Of a stretch of DNA of 64,000 bases, positions 29,723-37,930 are shown piece by piece. Both the position numbers and the translations under genes were made by a program. The stretch spans positions 224,374 to 288,373 of the forward strand of contig PAPM01000024.1 of the NCBI GenBank assembly GCA_002708905.1, given 5' to 3'. The stretch is from Pseudomonadales bacterium (GTDB lineage Bacteria > Pseudomonadota > Gammaproteobacteria > Pseudomonadales > Ketobacteraceae). Under the pieces are notes generated by a model. That model was not told where the DNA came from. It made no database searches and saw only the letters and a program-made list of their open reading frames with translations. The stretch's first letter is position 1. Every line of letters begins with the position of its first letter.

Positions 29723-30433
29723 ATGAGACAAATAGTTCTGGATACTGAAACAACCGGTCTTGAGCCCTCAGAAGGGCACAGAATTATCGAGATTGGTTGT
29801 GTTGAAATGGTGAATCGCCGGTTGACCGGTAACAACTTCCACCGCTATCTGCAGCCGGATCGGGAAATTGATGATGGGGCCATTGAAGTTCACGGGATTA
29901 CCAACGAGTTCCTGGCAGATAAGCCGAGATTCAAAGACGTTGCAGAGGAATTCCTCGACTATATCAAAGGCGCTCAACTGGTGATTCATAACGCCGCCTT
30001 CGACGTCGGTTTTATTGATCATGAATTTAAACTGGTTGGCCCCCAGTTGGGTAAGACGGAGGATCACTGTTCTGTCCTCGATACGCTTCTGCTAGCCCGG
30101 AAAATGCACCCGGGTCAGCGTAATAGCCTGGATGCACTGTGTAAGCGCTATGAGATCGATAACTCCCATCGGGAGCTGCACGGTGCACTATTGGATGCTG
30201 AGATCCTGGCCGATGTCTATCTGGGCATGACCGGTGGTCAGACCAACTTAAGCCTGTCCAGCGGGGAGGAGGAAGAGGGCGGAGTGACCGGGGCAGCGAT
30301 CCGAAGGCTGGCTGGGGACCGTCCCCGTTTACGGGTGGTGACGGCAACCGCTGATGAGCTGGTGCTCCATGATGAGCGACTCCAGAAAATTGATAAATCC
30401 AGCGGAGGTAACTGTATCTGGCTCAAGCAATAA
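29723..30433 (+). CDS. dnaQ: DNA polymerase III epsilon subunit (proofreading exonuclease)
   Basis: The 236-residue protein is the 3'-5' proofreading exonuclease of the replicative polymerase core. The DEDDh motifs are present: VLDTETTGL (D7, E9), HNAAFDVGFID and HGALLDAEILADVYL (catalytic His and Asp). The C-terminal part, with a flexible linker and the helix that contacts the alpha subunit, is somewhat divergent. It is the last gene of the methyltransferase-rnhA-dnaQ operon. A weak hairpin without T-run (30433-30450) follows. Confidence 0.97.
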   Translation: MRQIVLDTETTGLEPSEGHRIIEIGCVEMVNRRLTGNNFHRYLQPDREIDDGAIEVHGITNEFLADKPRFKDVAEEFLDYIKGAQLVIHNAAFDVGFIDHEFKLVGPQLGKTEDHCSVLDTLLLARKMHPGQRNSLDALCKRYEIDNSHRELHGALLDAEILADVYLGMTGGQTNLSLSSGEEEEGGVTGAAIRRLAGDRPRLRVVTATADELVLHDERLQKIDKSSGGNCIWLKQ

Positions 30434-30507
30434 CATTATTGTCGTAATGTGCAGTGGTTCCATAGATAAAGTTGTCGAAATTTGAATTAAAAGATACAGT
30501 TAAACAA

Positions 30508-30683
30508 TAGGTTAGGGCCGATTCCTCATGAAGACGCTAATGAGCGCCCCTAACCTGTGGGCAGGGCTGTGGTTATCTCCTTGAAGTAAAACGAGAAAAA
30601 GAATCTATACTGAAAGGAAGCCCTGCATAAACATTCTTAGGTTAGGCTGGGTTGTTTGATGGCTTGACCACCAGACAACCCAG
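30508..30683 (+). promoter_or_regulatory. Structured leader RNA candidate upstream of fimL
   Basis: The 286-base gap between dnaQ and fimL contains several exact pairings. AGGTTAGGG (30509-30517) pairs with CCCTAACCT (30548-30556) around an inner CTCAT/ATGAG stem. GCAGGGCT (30561-30568) pairs with AGCCCTGC (30619-30626). CTGGGTTGT (30647-30655) pairs with ACAACCCAG (30675-30683) around an inner TGG/CCA. The nonamer TAGGTTAGG recurs at 30638-30646, so CCTAACCT at 30549-30556 could pair with either copy, giving two mutually exclusive folds. It does not match a riboswitch class I recognise; it could be a cis regulator or a small RNA. Confidence 0.45.
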
Positions 30684-30719
30684 AGAAGTCCGCTTCCATA
30701 GAACAAGAACGGTGTCAGC

Positions 30720-32432
30720 ATGCTAACAATTGAAGGTTCTGCCTCTCTTAACCTGGTCAAAGAGCAGATCGACGAATCGCTTGGGATCGCAGAATCCAAT
30801 CTGGAACAGTTCGTCGAGGAACCGGAAAACGAGTCCCGGCTGAAAGCAGCAATTGAGCAGTTCGCCCTGATCAAAGGCGTGTTCAAGCTGATAAACCTGC
30901 CCGGTGCCGCCATGTTATCCGAGGAGCTTGAGCTGCTCGGACACAAGATTCTTGCTCACCATGAGAAAAACAACGAGCGCGAGTTGGCTGCCATCAGTAA
31001 TGCCATCATGGTATTGATCCACTATCTTGAATACGTGGAAGTTAAAAAACAGGCATTACCGGTTCTGCTGATTCCGACCATCAATGAAGTTCGCTTTTTC
31101 CTGAATCGCTCCCTCATTACCGAAAGCGTGTTTTTTGATCTTGGCGAAAACCCTGCACGCCCCCCAAAAGATGGGAGTCCGACACCAGACCTGGCGCAAA
31201 TTCAAAGCTCAGGGCGCCGGCTGCGTCACATGTATCAAGTTGGGTTGTTAGGCATATTGCGCAACGAGAGTGTTTCGGCGAATGCCAAAATGATGTCCAG
31301 AGCCGTTACCCGGATCGACTCTTTGTCGGGCAATACGCCCATCAGCAAGCTCTGGTGGCTGACCCTGGCGGTGCTGGAAGCCATTGGCCAGGAAGCTGTC
31401 GAACTGAATGTCGCCCGTAAATCCCTGCTTGGCATGGTGGATCGCCAGATCAAGAACGTGGTGAATATGGGCGAAAGCGCGATGAATAAGGAGCCCTCCA
31501 AGGCCACTGTTCAGGAATGCGTTTATATCGCCTCTCTGGCTGGACCTGTGGGAGACCATTTGCGGGAGGTGACCCAATTATTCAAACTTGAGACCGGTGG
31601 ATTGACCGACGCCAATCTGCGACATGAGCGCGAGATTTTGCGTGGACCCGGTGGCACTGTTATCCGGTCGGTTGCGGAAGCGTTGGCAGAAGAGCTGAAT
31701 CACATCAAGGATGCGCTGGATCTGGGGGCAAGAGGCGCCTCCGGCGATGACGAAGGTTTTGAGCCCATTGCTGAATCTATGCGCAAGGTGTCAAACACCC
31801 TGATTATGCTCGGGTTAAGCAAGGCCGCAGGGGTTTTCAAGGAAAAGTCCGATATCGTGCGTAACTGGACTGCTGCTGATATTGACGCTGAGTCAGACGA
31901 ATTCAATAAAGTGGCGGACGCGCTATTGTACGTGGAGAACAGCATTGCCACTCTGTCGCCCCGCCGCGGCCCTGACAGTAACCTGTATTCCAGTAAGGCG
32001 GAAGAGGCTATCAATGATGGGATATCCGTTACGCAATTGGATGATGCCCGCCGGGTGGTAGTGGGCGAGGCCCGGGCAGGATTGTCCCTGGCCAAACGCG
32101 CTATCACTTCCTTTATGGATTCCAACTGGGACGGCATGCACCTTAATAACGTTCCTGTGACCTTAAAATCCGTCTGGGGTGGCTTGATCTTTCTGCAACT
32201 GCACCGGGCCGCCGCCGTGGTGGAAGCCTGTGAAGCCTTTATTGAGAAGAAACTGATAAAGGATCGGACCGAAACGCCGACAGCCGCGCTGATGGAAACG
32301 TTGGCAGATGCCATCACCAGCGTAGATTACTTTTTGGAAGGCATGGAAGACGATAAACCCATCGGCGAAGGTATTATGGAAGTGGCGGAAGAAAGCATGC
32401 AGGAGCTGGGCTTTCCGGTTAAGGCAGCATAA
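30720..32432 (+). CDS. fimL: FimL, ChpA-N-terminal-like regulator of type IV pili / cAMP
   Basis: The 570-residue cytosolic protein resembles the N-terminal region of the chemotaxis kinase ChpA/PilL, with Hpt-like helical bundles but no kinase domain. The opening block SASLNLVKEQIDESLGIAESNLEQFVE and the later VEACEAFIEKKLI match the FimL pattern. P. aeruginosa FimL (about 560 aa) links the pilus polar hub to adenylate cyclase CyaB and twitching motility. Its Hpt-like domains lack the phosphorylatable histidine. The next gene, nudC, is also its neighbour in Pseudomonas, which supports the identification. A long structured leader precedes it. Confidence 0.85.
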   Translation: MLTIEGSASLNLVKEQIDESLGIAESNLEQFVEEPENESRLKAAIEQFALIKGVFKLINLPGAAMLSEELELLGHKILAHHEKNNERELAAISNAIMVLIHYLEYVEVKKQALPVLLIPTINEVRFFLNRSLITESVFFDLGENPARPPKDGSPTPDLAQIQSSGRRLRHMYQVGLLGILRNESVSANAKMMSRAVTRIDSLSGNTPISKLWWLTLAVLEAIGQEAVELNVARKSLLGMVDRQIKNVVNMGESAMNKEPSKATVQECVYIASLAGPVGDHLREVTQLFKLETGGLTDANLRHEREILRGPGGTVIRSVAEALAEELNHIKDALDLGARGASGDDEGFEPIAESMRKVSNTLIMLGLSKAAGVFKEKSDIVRNWTAADIDAESDEFNKVADALLYVENSIATLSPRRGPDSNLYSSKAEEAINDGISVTQLDDARRVVVGEARAGLSLAKRAITSFMDSNWDGMHLNNVPVTLKSVWGGLIFLQLHRAAAVVEACEAFIEKKLIKDRTETPTAALMETLADAITSVDYFLEGMEDDKPIGEGIMEVAEESMQELGFPVKAA

Positions 32433-32441
32433 CGGTAGGCT

Positions 32442-33275
32442 ATGATGGAATTTGTACCCGGGGTAATCGCTCCCGAAGAATTGCAGGGGGATCACATATG
32501 GTTTGCTTTCTTTGAAGGCAAACTGCTGATGGTCCAGGACCAGTATGGGTTGATGGTGCCACAGATTGAGAAATTTTCATTGCTTGGCATACCGCATGGT
32601 ACTCCGCACTATCTGGGTGAACTGCAAAATAACCACTGTTTTGCGGTGACCCTGGAGACAGGCGGGCCATTACCCCCAAGCTACGTACTGCATGATTTGC
32701 GCCGCGTAGCGATGATGGTTGACCCGTTTTTGTTCATGATTGCCGGTAAAGCCCGTCAGGTGCTGGATTGGGACCGGAATCACCAATTTTGCGGCCGTTG
32801 CGGAACCAAAACGATTCCCCATGACCGTGATAGGGCCAAGCTATGTCCGGAGTGCGGCCACACTCAGTACCCCCGAATTTCTCCCTGCATCATTACTCTG
32901 GTGACCAAAGGTGATGAAGTGTTGCTGGCTCGGTCAGCGAGCTTTCCACCGAACATGTTTTCCACCCTGGCCGGATTTGTTGAACCAGGTGAAACCCTGG
33001 AAATGGCTGTGCACCGGGAGATTCAGGAAGAAGTGGGAGTGAAGGTGCGCAATCTGGAGTATATGGGGAGCCAACCCTGGCCGTTTCCCCACTCGCTCAT
33101 GATCGGCTTCTACGCTGAATACGCCGGTGGTGACATTGTGTTGGAAGATGAAGAAATAGAAGAAGCAGGATGGTGGTCGATAAATCAATTACCCATGATT
33201 CCACCACAGGGCTCGATTTCCCATGAGCTTATCGCCGGCTATCTTAAAAAGATGAATGCCAACGGGATTTCATAA
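32442..33275 (+). CDS. nudC: NAD+ diphosphatase (Nudix, NudC type)
   Basis: NudC hydrolyses NAD(H) to NMN(H) and AMP and can remove NAD caps from RNA 5' ends. The 277-residue protein has the N-terminal domain, the zinc ribbon (FCGRCGTKT then LCPECGHTQYPR), a full Nudix box GFVEPGETLEMAVHREIQEE and the NudC-specific SQPWPFPHSLM segment. The length is slightly above E. coli NudC (257). It starts 9 bases after fimL and is followed 12 bases later by a membrane protein gene. Confidence 0.96.
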   Translation: MMEFVPGVIAPEELQGDHIWFAFFEGKLLMVQDQYGLMVPQIEKFSLLGIPHGTPHYLGELQNNHCFAVTLETGGPLPPSYVLHDLRRVAMMVDPFLFMIAGKARQVLDWDRNHQFCGRCGTKTIPHDRDRAKLCPECGHTQYPRISPCIITLVTKGDEVLLARSASFPPNMFSTLAGFVEPGETLEMAVHREIQEEVGVKVRNLEYMGSQPWPFPHSLMIGFYAEYAGGDIVLEDEEIEEAGWWSINQLPMIPPQGSISHELIAGYLKKMNANGIS

Positions 33276-33287
33276 CGGATTTTCACT

Positions 33288-33944
33288 ATGCAATATCAAT
33301 GGATAACTGCACCAATTGCCATAGTCGGGTTGATCTTTCTGGCAATCGCCCTGTTTACGTTGTTGCGTAAAGGCTGGTTTCTGGGCTGGGTTAAAGGGAT
33401 GACTGGCTTTGTGTTTTTGATATTGGCCATTGTCATGGGACTGACGGCGCTGAATGTGAACGCCTATCGTCCTGTCGACAAGGAAGTAACGGTTGCCACC
33501 ATCAGTTTTGATAAACTGGATGAGCAGGTGTACAAAGCCAATGTCGTGATGTCGGTCAGTGGTTCCGAGATGCCGTTTGAGATTAGCGGGGATCTGTGGC
33601 AGGTGGATGCCCGGGTGATCAAGTGGAAAGGATTGTTGGCCAGCCTGGGTGGTCGGCCCGGCTATAAACTGGATCGAATCCAGGGCCGCTATTTCACCCT
33701 GGAAGATGAGCGATCCAAACCCCGCAGCGTGTATGCGCTCAGTAACCCGGATATCGGCTTTGACCTGTGGAGCGCCATTGACGAGTTGTCCAAACATATC
33801 CACTGGTTTGATGCCGAATACGGAAGTGCCACCTTCCTCCCCATGGCGGACGGCGCCCTGTTCACCATCCAGCTCACCAGCAATGGGCTTATTGCCCGCC
33901 CGGAGAACGATCGCGCCATCATCGCGATTCGCGAGTGGGAATAG
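33288..33944 (+). CDS. Conserved membrane protein with periplasmic domain, function unknown
   Basis: The 218-residue protein has two N-terminal transmembrane helices, at about residues 7-25 and 38-57 (the second starts GMTGFVFLILAIVMGLTAL), then a soluble domain rich in beta strands, presumably periplasmic. The tail carries IARPENDRAIIAIREWE. Similar proteins sit next to nudC and sohB in Pseudomonas relatives and are sometimes annotated as multidrug efflux pump components, but it has no efflux-pump domain. The context suggests cotranscription with nudC (12-base gap). I do not assign a function. Confidence 0.75.
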   Translation: MQYQWITAPIAIVGLIFLAIALFTLLRKGWFLGWVKGMTGFVFLILAIVMGLTALNVNAYRPVDKEVTVATISFDKLDEQVYKANVVMSVSGSEMPFEISGDLWQVDARVIKWKGLLASLGGRPGYKLDRIQGRYFTLEDERSKPRSVYALSNPDIGFDLWSAIDELSKHIHWFDAEYGSATFLPMADGALFTIQLTSNGLIARPENDRAIIAIREWE

Positions 33945-34017
33945 TGGGATTCCCATCCCCTTTGGGTTATCTTATGGCCTCATATTATCAATAGGATTCC
34001 CAACCTGAGGTTCATCT

Positions 34018-35058
34018 GTGATCGAATTCCTGTCTGAGTACGGCCTGTTTCTTGCCAAGGCTGTGACCATCGTTGTCGCCATAATTATGATCATCTCAGT
34101 GGCCGCCGCCACAGCACAATCACGTCAGCGCCGTGACCACAAGGGCGAAATCCAGGTCATCCCCCTGAATGAATTCTATGAAGAATTACGAGATGCGCTG
34201 CGCCACAGCATACTGGATAAAGACGAATTAAAAGAGATCGAGAAAGCGCACAAGAAAGAAGAGAAGGCCAAGAAGAAACTTAAAGAAGAACCCCGTAAAA
34301 AGCGGGTGTTTGTTTTGGACTTTGATGGGGATGTTAAAGCTAGCGGCGTGGAAGAGTTTGCCAATGAAATTACTGCGGTGCTCACCATGGCCGAAAAGCA
34401 GGATGAGGTGGTGCTGCGTCTGGAAAGTCCGGGTGGCCAGGTCCATTCTTACGGATTGGCTTCCTCTCAGTTGGAGCGTTTTCGACAGAAGGAAATCCCC
34501 TTGACAGTGTGTGTGGACAAAGTCGCCGCCAGCGGGGGTTACATGATGGCCTGCACCGCCAATAAAATCCTCGCTGCGCCCTTTGCCATATTGGGCTCCA
34601 TCGGCGTGGTGGCTGAATTGCCCAACTTTAATCGTATTCTGAAAAAGTATGACGTCGATTACGATATCTATACGGCAGGAGAGTTTAAGCGCACGGTCAC
34701 CATGCTGGGTGAAAATACCGAGGACGGAAAGAAAAAGTTTGTTGAAGAAATTGAGGAAACACATGTCTTGTTCAAGGATCTCATCAAACGAAATCGTCCC
34801 CAGCTGGATGTGGATGCTGTATCCACCGGAGAGCATTGGTACGGTAGCCAGTGTGTGGAAAAAGGCCTGGTCGACGCTATCCAGACCAGTGACGATTATC
34901 TCTATGAGGTCAGCAAGGACTGCGACATTTACGAAGTTTCCTATGAAATTAAGCGAAGCATGGCAGATCGTCTGGGCTTCGCCATGGAAGGGGCGCTTAC
35001 CCGGGCCATTACACGAGTTTTGGGTACGTTGCAGTCTCGAGGAAAAAATCTGGTTTAG
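34018..35058 (+). CDS. sohB: Inner-membrane peptidase of family S49 (SohB)
   Basis: The 346-residue protein has a single N-terminal transmembrane anchor (about residues 10-34), then a highly charged lysine/glutamate coiled segment (about residues 70-97), then the S49 protease domain. The Ser-Lys dyad is S172 (VAASGGYMMA) and K224 (AGEFKRTV). Their spacing of 52 equals that of Bacillus SppA (S147/K199). The start codon is GTG 34018. SohB is thought to act on signal peptides or membrane fragments in the periplasm. The AcuI-type gene follows after 11 bases. Confidence 0.93.
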   Translation: MIEFLSEYGLFLAKAVTIVVAIIMIISVAAATAQSRQRRDHKGEIQVIPLNEFYEELRDALRHSILDKDELKEIEKAHKKEEKAKKKLKEEPRKKRVFVLDFDGDVKASGVEEFANEITAVLTMAEKQDEVVLRLESPGGQVHSYGLASSQLERFRQKEIPLTVCVDKVAASGGYMMACTANKILAAPFAILGSIGVVAELPNFNRILKKYDVDYDIYTAGEFKRTVTMLGENTEDGKKKFVEEIEETHVLFKDLIKRNRPQLDVDAVSTGEHWYGSQCVEKGLVDAIQTSDDYLYEVSKDCDIYEVSYEIKRSMADRLGFAMEGALTRAITRVLGTLQSRGKNLV

Positions 35059-35069
35059 GGAGAAATCAT

Positions 35070-36074
35070 ATGTCCGAGCGCTTTAAGGCATTTTGGGTTG
35101 AGGAGAAAGAGGGTGGTTTTCAGCATAGCGTTACAGAGCGCTCGCTGGATGAGTTGCCCGCCGGTGAGGTGGTTGTTAATGTTGAGTGTTCCTCCGTCAA
35201 CTACAAAGATGCGCTTTCGGCCTCAGGGAATCGCGGCGTTACCCGTAATTATCCCCACACCCCCGGTATTGATGCGGCTGGTACCGTAGCAACATCGACA
35301 GACCCTCATTTTCATCCCGGTGACCCAGTGATTGTGATGGGGTATGACCTTGGTATGAACACACCTGGCGGATTCGCCGAAAAAATTCGTGTTCCTGCCA
35401 GCTGGGTAATTCACAGACCTGAACGTTTGAGTGCAGAAGACGCAATGGTCTTTGGTACGGCAGGTTTCACCGCGGCGATGTGCGTGGATACCTTACTGCA
35501 GGTCGGAATAGCCCCTGAGCAGGGGCCTGTATTGGTGACAGGCGCCACCGGCGGGGTCGGAATTATTGCCGTGTGGTTGCTCCGTAACATGGGATTTGAA
35601 GTGGTTGCCTCAACCGGCAAAATGGATCAGGAGCAGTTGTTGAAGCAGATTGGCGCCAGTCGCCTGATTCAGCGCGACGCGCTCCTTGAGAATGCCAATC
35701 GCCCTATGAACAAACCATTGTGGGCTGCCGCTGTAGATACGGTTGGTGGGGCCGTGCTCAGCAACTTAATCAAATCCATTCAGTATGGGGGCAGCGTCGC
35801 CTGCTGCGGTATGGTGGCCGGACCTGAAATCAACACCAGTGTTTTCCCGTTTATATTGCGTGGGATTAATCTGCTGGGCGTTGATTCCGTTGAGCTGCCT
35901 CTGGATGTGAAGCAAGACATTTGGGAAATGATTGGCAAGCAATGGCTTTATCCTGATTTCAGCCAGTTTAAATCGCTTACTACACGAGCTGTCGGCCTTG
36001 AAGACCTCTCCGATGCCCTTCAATCCGTTCTGAATGGTACCCACTGTGGACGTTTTGTAGTCAAGATCTCCTAA
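35070..36074 (+). CDS. acuI: Acrylyl-CoA reductase (NADPH) AcuI/YhdH, MDR family
   Basis: The 334-residue medium-chain dehydrogenase/reductase is of the zinc-free quinone-oxidoreductase-like YhdH/AcuI subfamily. Clear blocks are SVNYKDALSASG, PHTPGIDAAGTV, FGTAGFTAAMCV and the NADPH-binding VTGATGGVGIIAVWLL. AcuI detoxifies acryloyl-CoA to propionyl-CoA, for instance during DMSP or 3-hydroxypropionate breakdown; the marine-type context would fit but is not proof. The ribosome site GGGAGAAATCAT before ATG 35070 is good. No DMSP-lyase gene is present in the window. Confidence 0.9.
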   Translation: MSERFKAFWVEEKEGGFQHSVTERSLDELPAGEVVVNVECSSVNYKDALSASGNRGVTRNYPHTPGIDAAGTVATSTDPHFHPGDPVIVMGYDLGMNTPGGFAEKIRVPASWVIHRPERLSAEDAMVFGTAGFTAAMCVDTLLQVGIAPEQGPVLVTGATGGVGIIAVWLLRNMGFEVVASTGKMDQEQLLKQIGASRLIQRDALLENANRPMNKPLWAAAVDTVGGAVLSNLIKSIQYGGSVACCGMVAGPEINTSVFPFILRGINLLGVDSVELPLDVKQDIWEMIGKQWLYPDFSQFKSLTTRAVGLEDLSDALQSVLNGTHCGRFVVKIS

Positions 36075-36090
36075 GCTTTGTAAAAATAAA

Positions 36091-36105
36091 TGATATTGAT
36101 TTGCA
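36091..36105 (+). promoter_or_regulatory. Fur-box-like operator upstream of the porin-FMN-PepSY operon
   Basis: TGATATTGATTTGCA (36091-36105) matches the 7-1-7 Fur consensus TGATAATGATTATCA at 12 of 15 positions. It sits inside a larger imperfect palindrome with perfect AAATG/CATTT arms (36088-36092 and 36104-36108). A possible promoter overlaps it: TTGCAT at 36101-36106, 17 bases, then TTTAAT. The porin GTG lies 75 bases downstream. Zur or another Fur-family protein is an alternative reader. Confidence 0.55.
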
Positions 36106-36180
36106 TTTCTGGCTAAGGTCGAGTTTAATTCCTCCCCTGTAATAAAAGCGTCATACAGACACATATGGGGGAGGAGTACT

Positions 36181-37359
36181 GTGAGACCCAATTTGACCAA
36201 GACCGCTATGGCAGCGGCAGTTGCTTCAACATTGGCAGTAAATGTTGCCTACGCCACTCAAGATGAAATTCAGGAACTCAAGCAACAGTTGGAGCAGCAG
36301 CAGGCCCAACTGGATGCCTTGACCGAAGCGCTGGAAAACAACCAGGGTACAGGGGAAGGGTGGTGGTCTGACACCAGCTTTGGGGGCTATGCTGAATTGC
36401 ATTACAACAATATTAACAGCCAAAAATCTTCCAAAGATTCGGTAGAGCTCGATTTACACCGGTTCGTATTGTTCTTTGGTCACCGTTTCTCCGACAAGGT
36501 CAGCTTTTTTTCTGAACTGGAAGTTGAGCACAATGTTGCTGGAGAAGGAAAAAATGGTGAAGTAGAGATCGAGCAAGCGTTCATTAAATACCAGTATGCA
36601 GATAATCACAGTGCCAAAGCCGGTGTGTTTTTGGTGCCCGTGGGTATTCTGAATGAGGTGCATGAACCCGATACATTCTATGGTGTTGAGCGCAATAACG
36701 TTGAGAAAAACATTATTCCGACTACCTGGTGGGAAGGCGGGGTGATGGGCTCCGGGGAATTATTCGCTGGGGTGAGCTATGATGCTGCAATCAGCTCCGG
36801 GCTCTATCTTGATGCCGCTGGTGGCGATTTCAAGGTGCGGGATGGACGCCAGAAAGTCAGTGAAGCCAATGCCACTGACCTGGCCTATACCGCGAGGATT
36901 GTCTGGAATGGTGTTCCCGGTATCCAAGTGGGCTTCACGGGACAATACAATCCGGATCTGTTGCAGGGCGACGTGGTTGGTACGGTGAAGGATGTTGACG
37001 CAACTTTGCTGGAAGCTCATCTGGATATGCAAAAAGGCCCGATAGGTTTTCGAGCCCTGTATGCAACCTGGGATATAGATAGTGCTTTGGATGATGTCAA
37101 AGCCGGTGCCAGCGAGCAAACTGGTTGGTACGTGGAACCTTCCTACAAAATAACTGAGAAGTTAGGCGCGTTCGCTCGCTATAGCCAGTGGGATAACCAG
37201 GCTGCGGATGACGATGTCGATTCCAACTACGAGCAAATGGACGTGGGTATCAATTACTGGTTGGTGGATACGGTAGCGTTGAAAGCTGATGTACAGAAAA
37301 TCAATGAACCAGGTAACACGAAAGAAGGCTTCAACCTGGGAATCGGCTGGAGCTTCTGA
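36181..37359 (+). CDS. Outer-membrane porin with N-terminal coiled coil (OprO/OprP- or DcaP-like)
   Basis: The 392-residue protein starts at GTG 36181 with GGAGGAG just upstream. A Sec signal peptide (about residues 1-25, ending NVAYA) is followed by a glutamine-rich coiled coil (starting DEIQELKQQLEQQQAQL, about residues 28-52). A beta-barrel of alternating strands then ends in GIGWSF, with the terminal phenylalanine of outer-membrane proteins. The arrangement matches trimeric porins such as phosphate-selective or DcaP-like channels. Substrate is not readable. It is the first gene of an operon with an FMN-binding protein and a PepSY membrane protein and lies behind a Fur-like site. Confidence 0.8.
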   Translation: MRPNLTKTAMAAAVASTLAVNVAYATQDEIQELKQQLEQQQAQLDALTEALENNQGTGEGWWSDTSFGGYAELHYNNINSQKSSKDSVELDLHRFVLFFGHRFSDKVSFFSELEVEHNVAGEGKNGEVEIEQAFIKYQYADNHSAKAGVFLVPVGILNEVHEPDTFYGVERNNVEKNIIPTTWWEGGVMGSGELFAGVSYDAAISSGLYLDAAGGDFKVRDGRQKVSEANATDLAYTARIVWNGVPGIQVGFTGQYNPDLLQGDVVGTVKDVDATLLEAHLDMQKGPIGFRALYATWDIDSALDDVKAGASEQTGWYVEPSYKITEKLGAFARYSQWDNQAADDDVDSNYEQMDVGINYWLVDTVALKADVQKINEPGNTKEGFNLGIGWSF

Positions 37360-37385
37360 TCTTTTCCATTCTATTACTAGAAGTT

Positions 37386-37407
37386 GCCCCGGTCTCTTGA
37401 CCGGGGC
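37386..37407 (+). other. Strong intercistronic hairpin after the porin gene
   Basis: GCCCCGGTC (37386-37394) and GACCGGGGC (37399-37407) form a perfect 9-bp GC-rich stem with a TCTT loop. The sequence after it (TATTGCGTCT) is not T-rich, and the next start codon lies 11 bases on. It may protect the porin mRNA 3' end or attenuate the downstream genes (inference). Confidence 0.6.
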
Positions 37408-37417
37408 TATTGCGTCT

Positions 37418-37930
37418 ATGAAATCTGTAAAGTATCTACTCTTTTGCTGTGTATTGTTGCAGGCTGAACCAGCACTTTCAGAGCAGGTCTACTTCAGTAA
37501 AGAATCCTTTCTTCAATTGGCTTTTCCTGCGTCTGAGCCTAAATCCGGGGTCATATGGCTTACTTCCCAGCGTAAGCAGGTGGCAAAAGAATTATTAGGC
37601 CATTCCCCTGCAGAGCTCAGGGTAAGATACTGGTCTCTGAATGACCGCAGTGCATGGATTCTTGATAAGGTTGGGAAAGAGCAACCCATCACTATCGGTG
37701 TCATCATTGAAAACGATGAAGTTCAGCAGGTAGAAATCCTGGTGTATCGCGAATCCAGAGGCGGAGAAGTACGGCATGGATTCTTTAAGCAGCAGTTCGT
37801 TGGAGCCCAACTGATTAACAACATTGATCTGGATCGAAACATCGATGGTATCAGTGGTGCTACATTGTCGGTCAATGCGGTTACCACGGTAACCAAATGG
37901 GCATTGTATCTTCACGAGCAGATTTTTTAA
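37418..37930 (+). CDS. Periplasmic FMN-binding domain protein with flavinylation motif
   Basis: The 170-residue protein begins at ATG 37418. A signal peptide (starting MKSVKYLLFCCVLLQAEPALS) is followed by an FMN_bind domain. The motif DGISGAT (residues 143-149) fits the Dxx(s/t)GAT consensus in which ApbE attaches FMN covalently to the threonine (here T149). Such proteins carry electrons outside the cytoplasmic membrane, as in RnfG and NqrC. Its TAA overlaps the ATG of the PepSY gene by one base, so the two are coupled. No apbE lies in the window, so flavinylation would need one elsewhere. Confidence 0.82.
   Translation: MKSVKYLLFCCVLLQAEPALSEQVYFSKESFLQLAFPASEPKSGVIWLTSQRKQVAKELLGHSPAELRVRYWSLNDRSAWILDKVGKEQPITIGVIIENDEVQQVEILVYRESRGGEVRHGFFKQQFVGAQLINNIDLDRNIDGISGATLSVNAVTTVTKWALYLHEQIF

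Noticed and set aside
29084..29731. Open frame of 215 codons on the minus strand over rnhA
   Set aside because: Antisense to rnhA, whose four catalytic residues are intact; proline/leucine-rich shadow frame.
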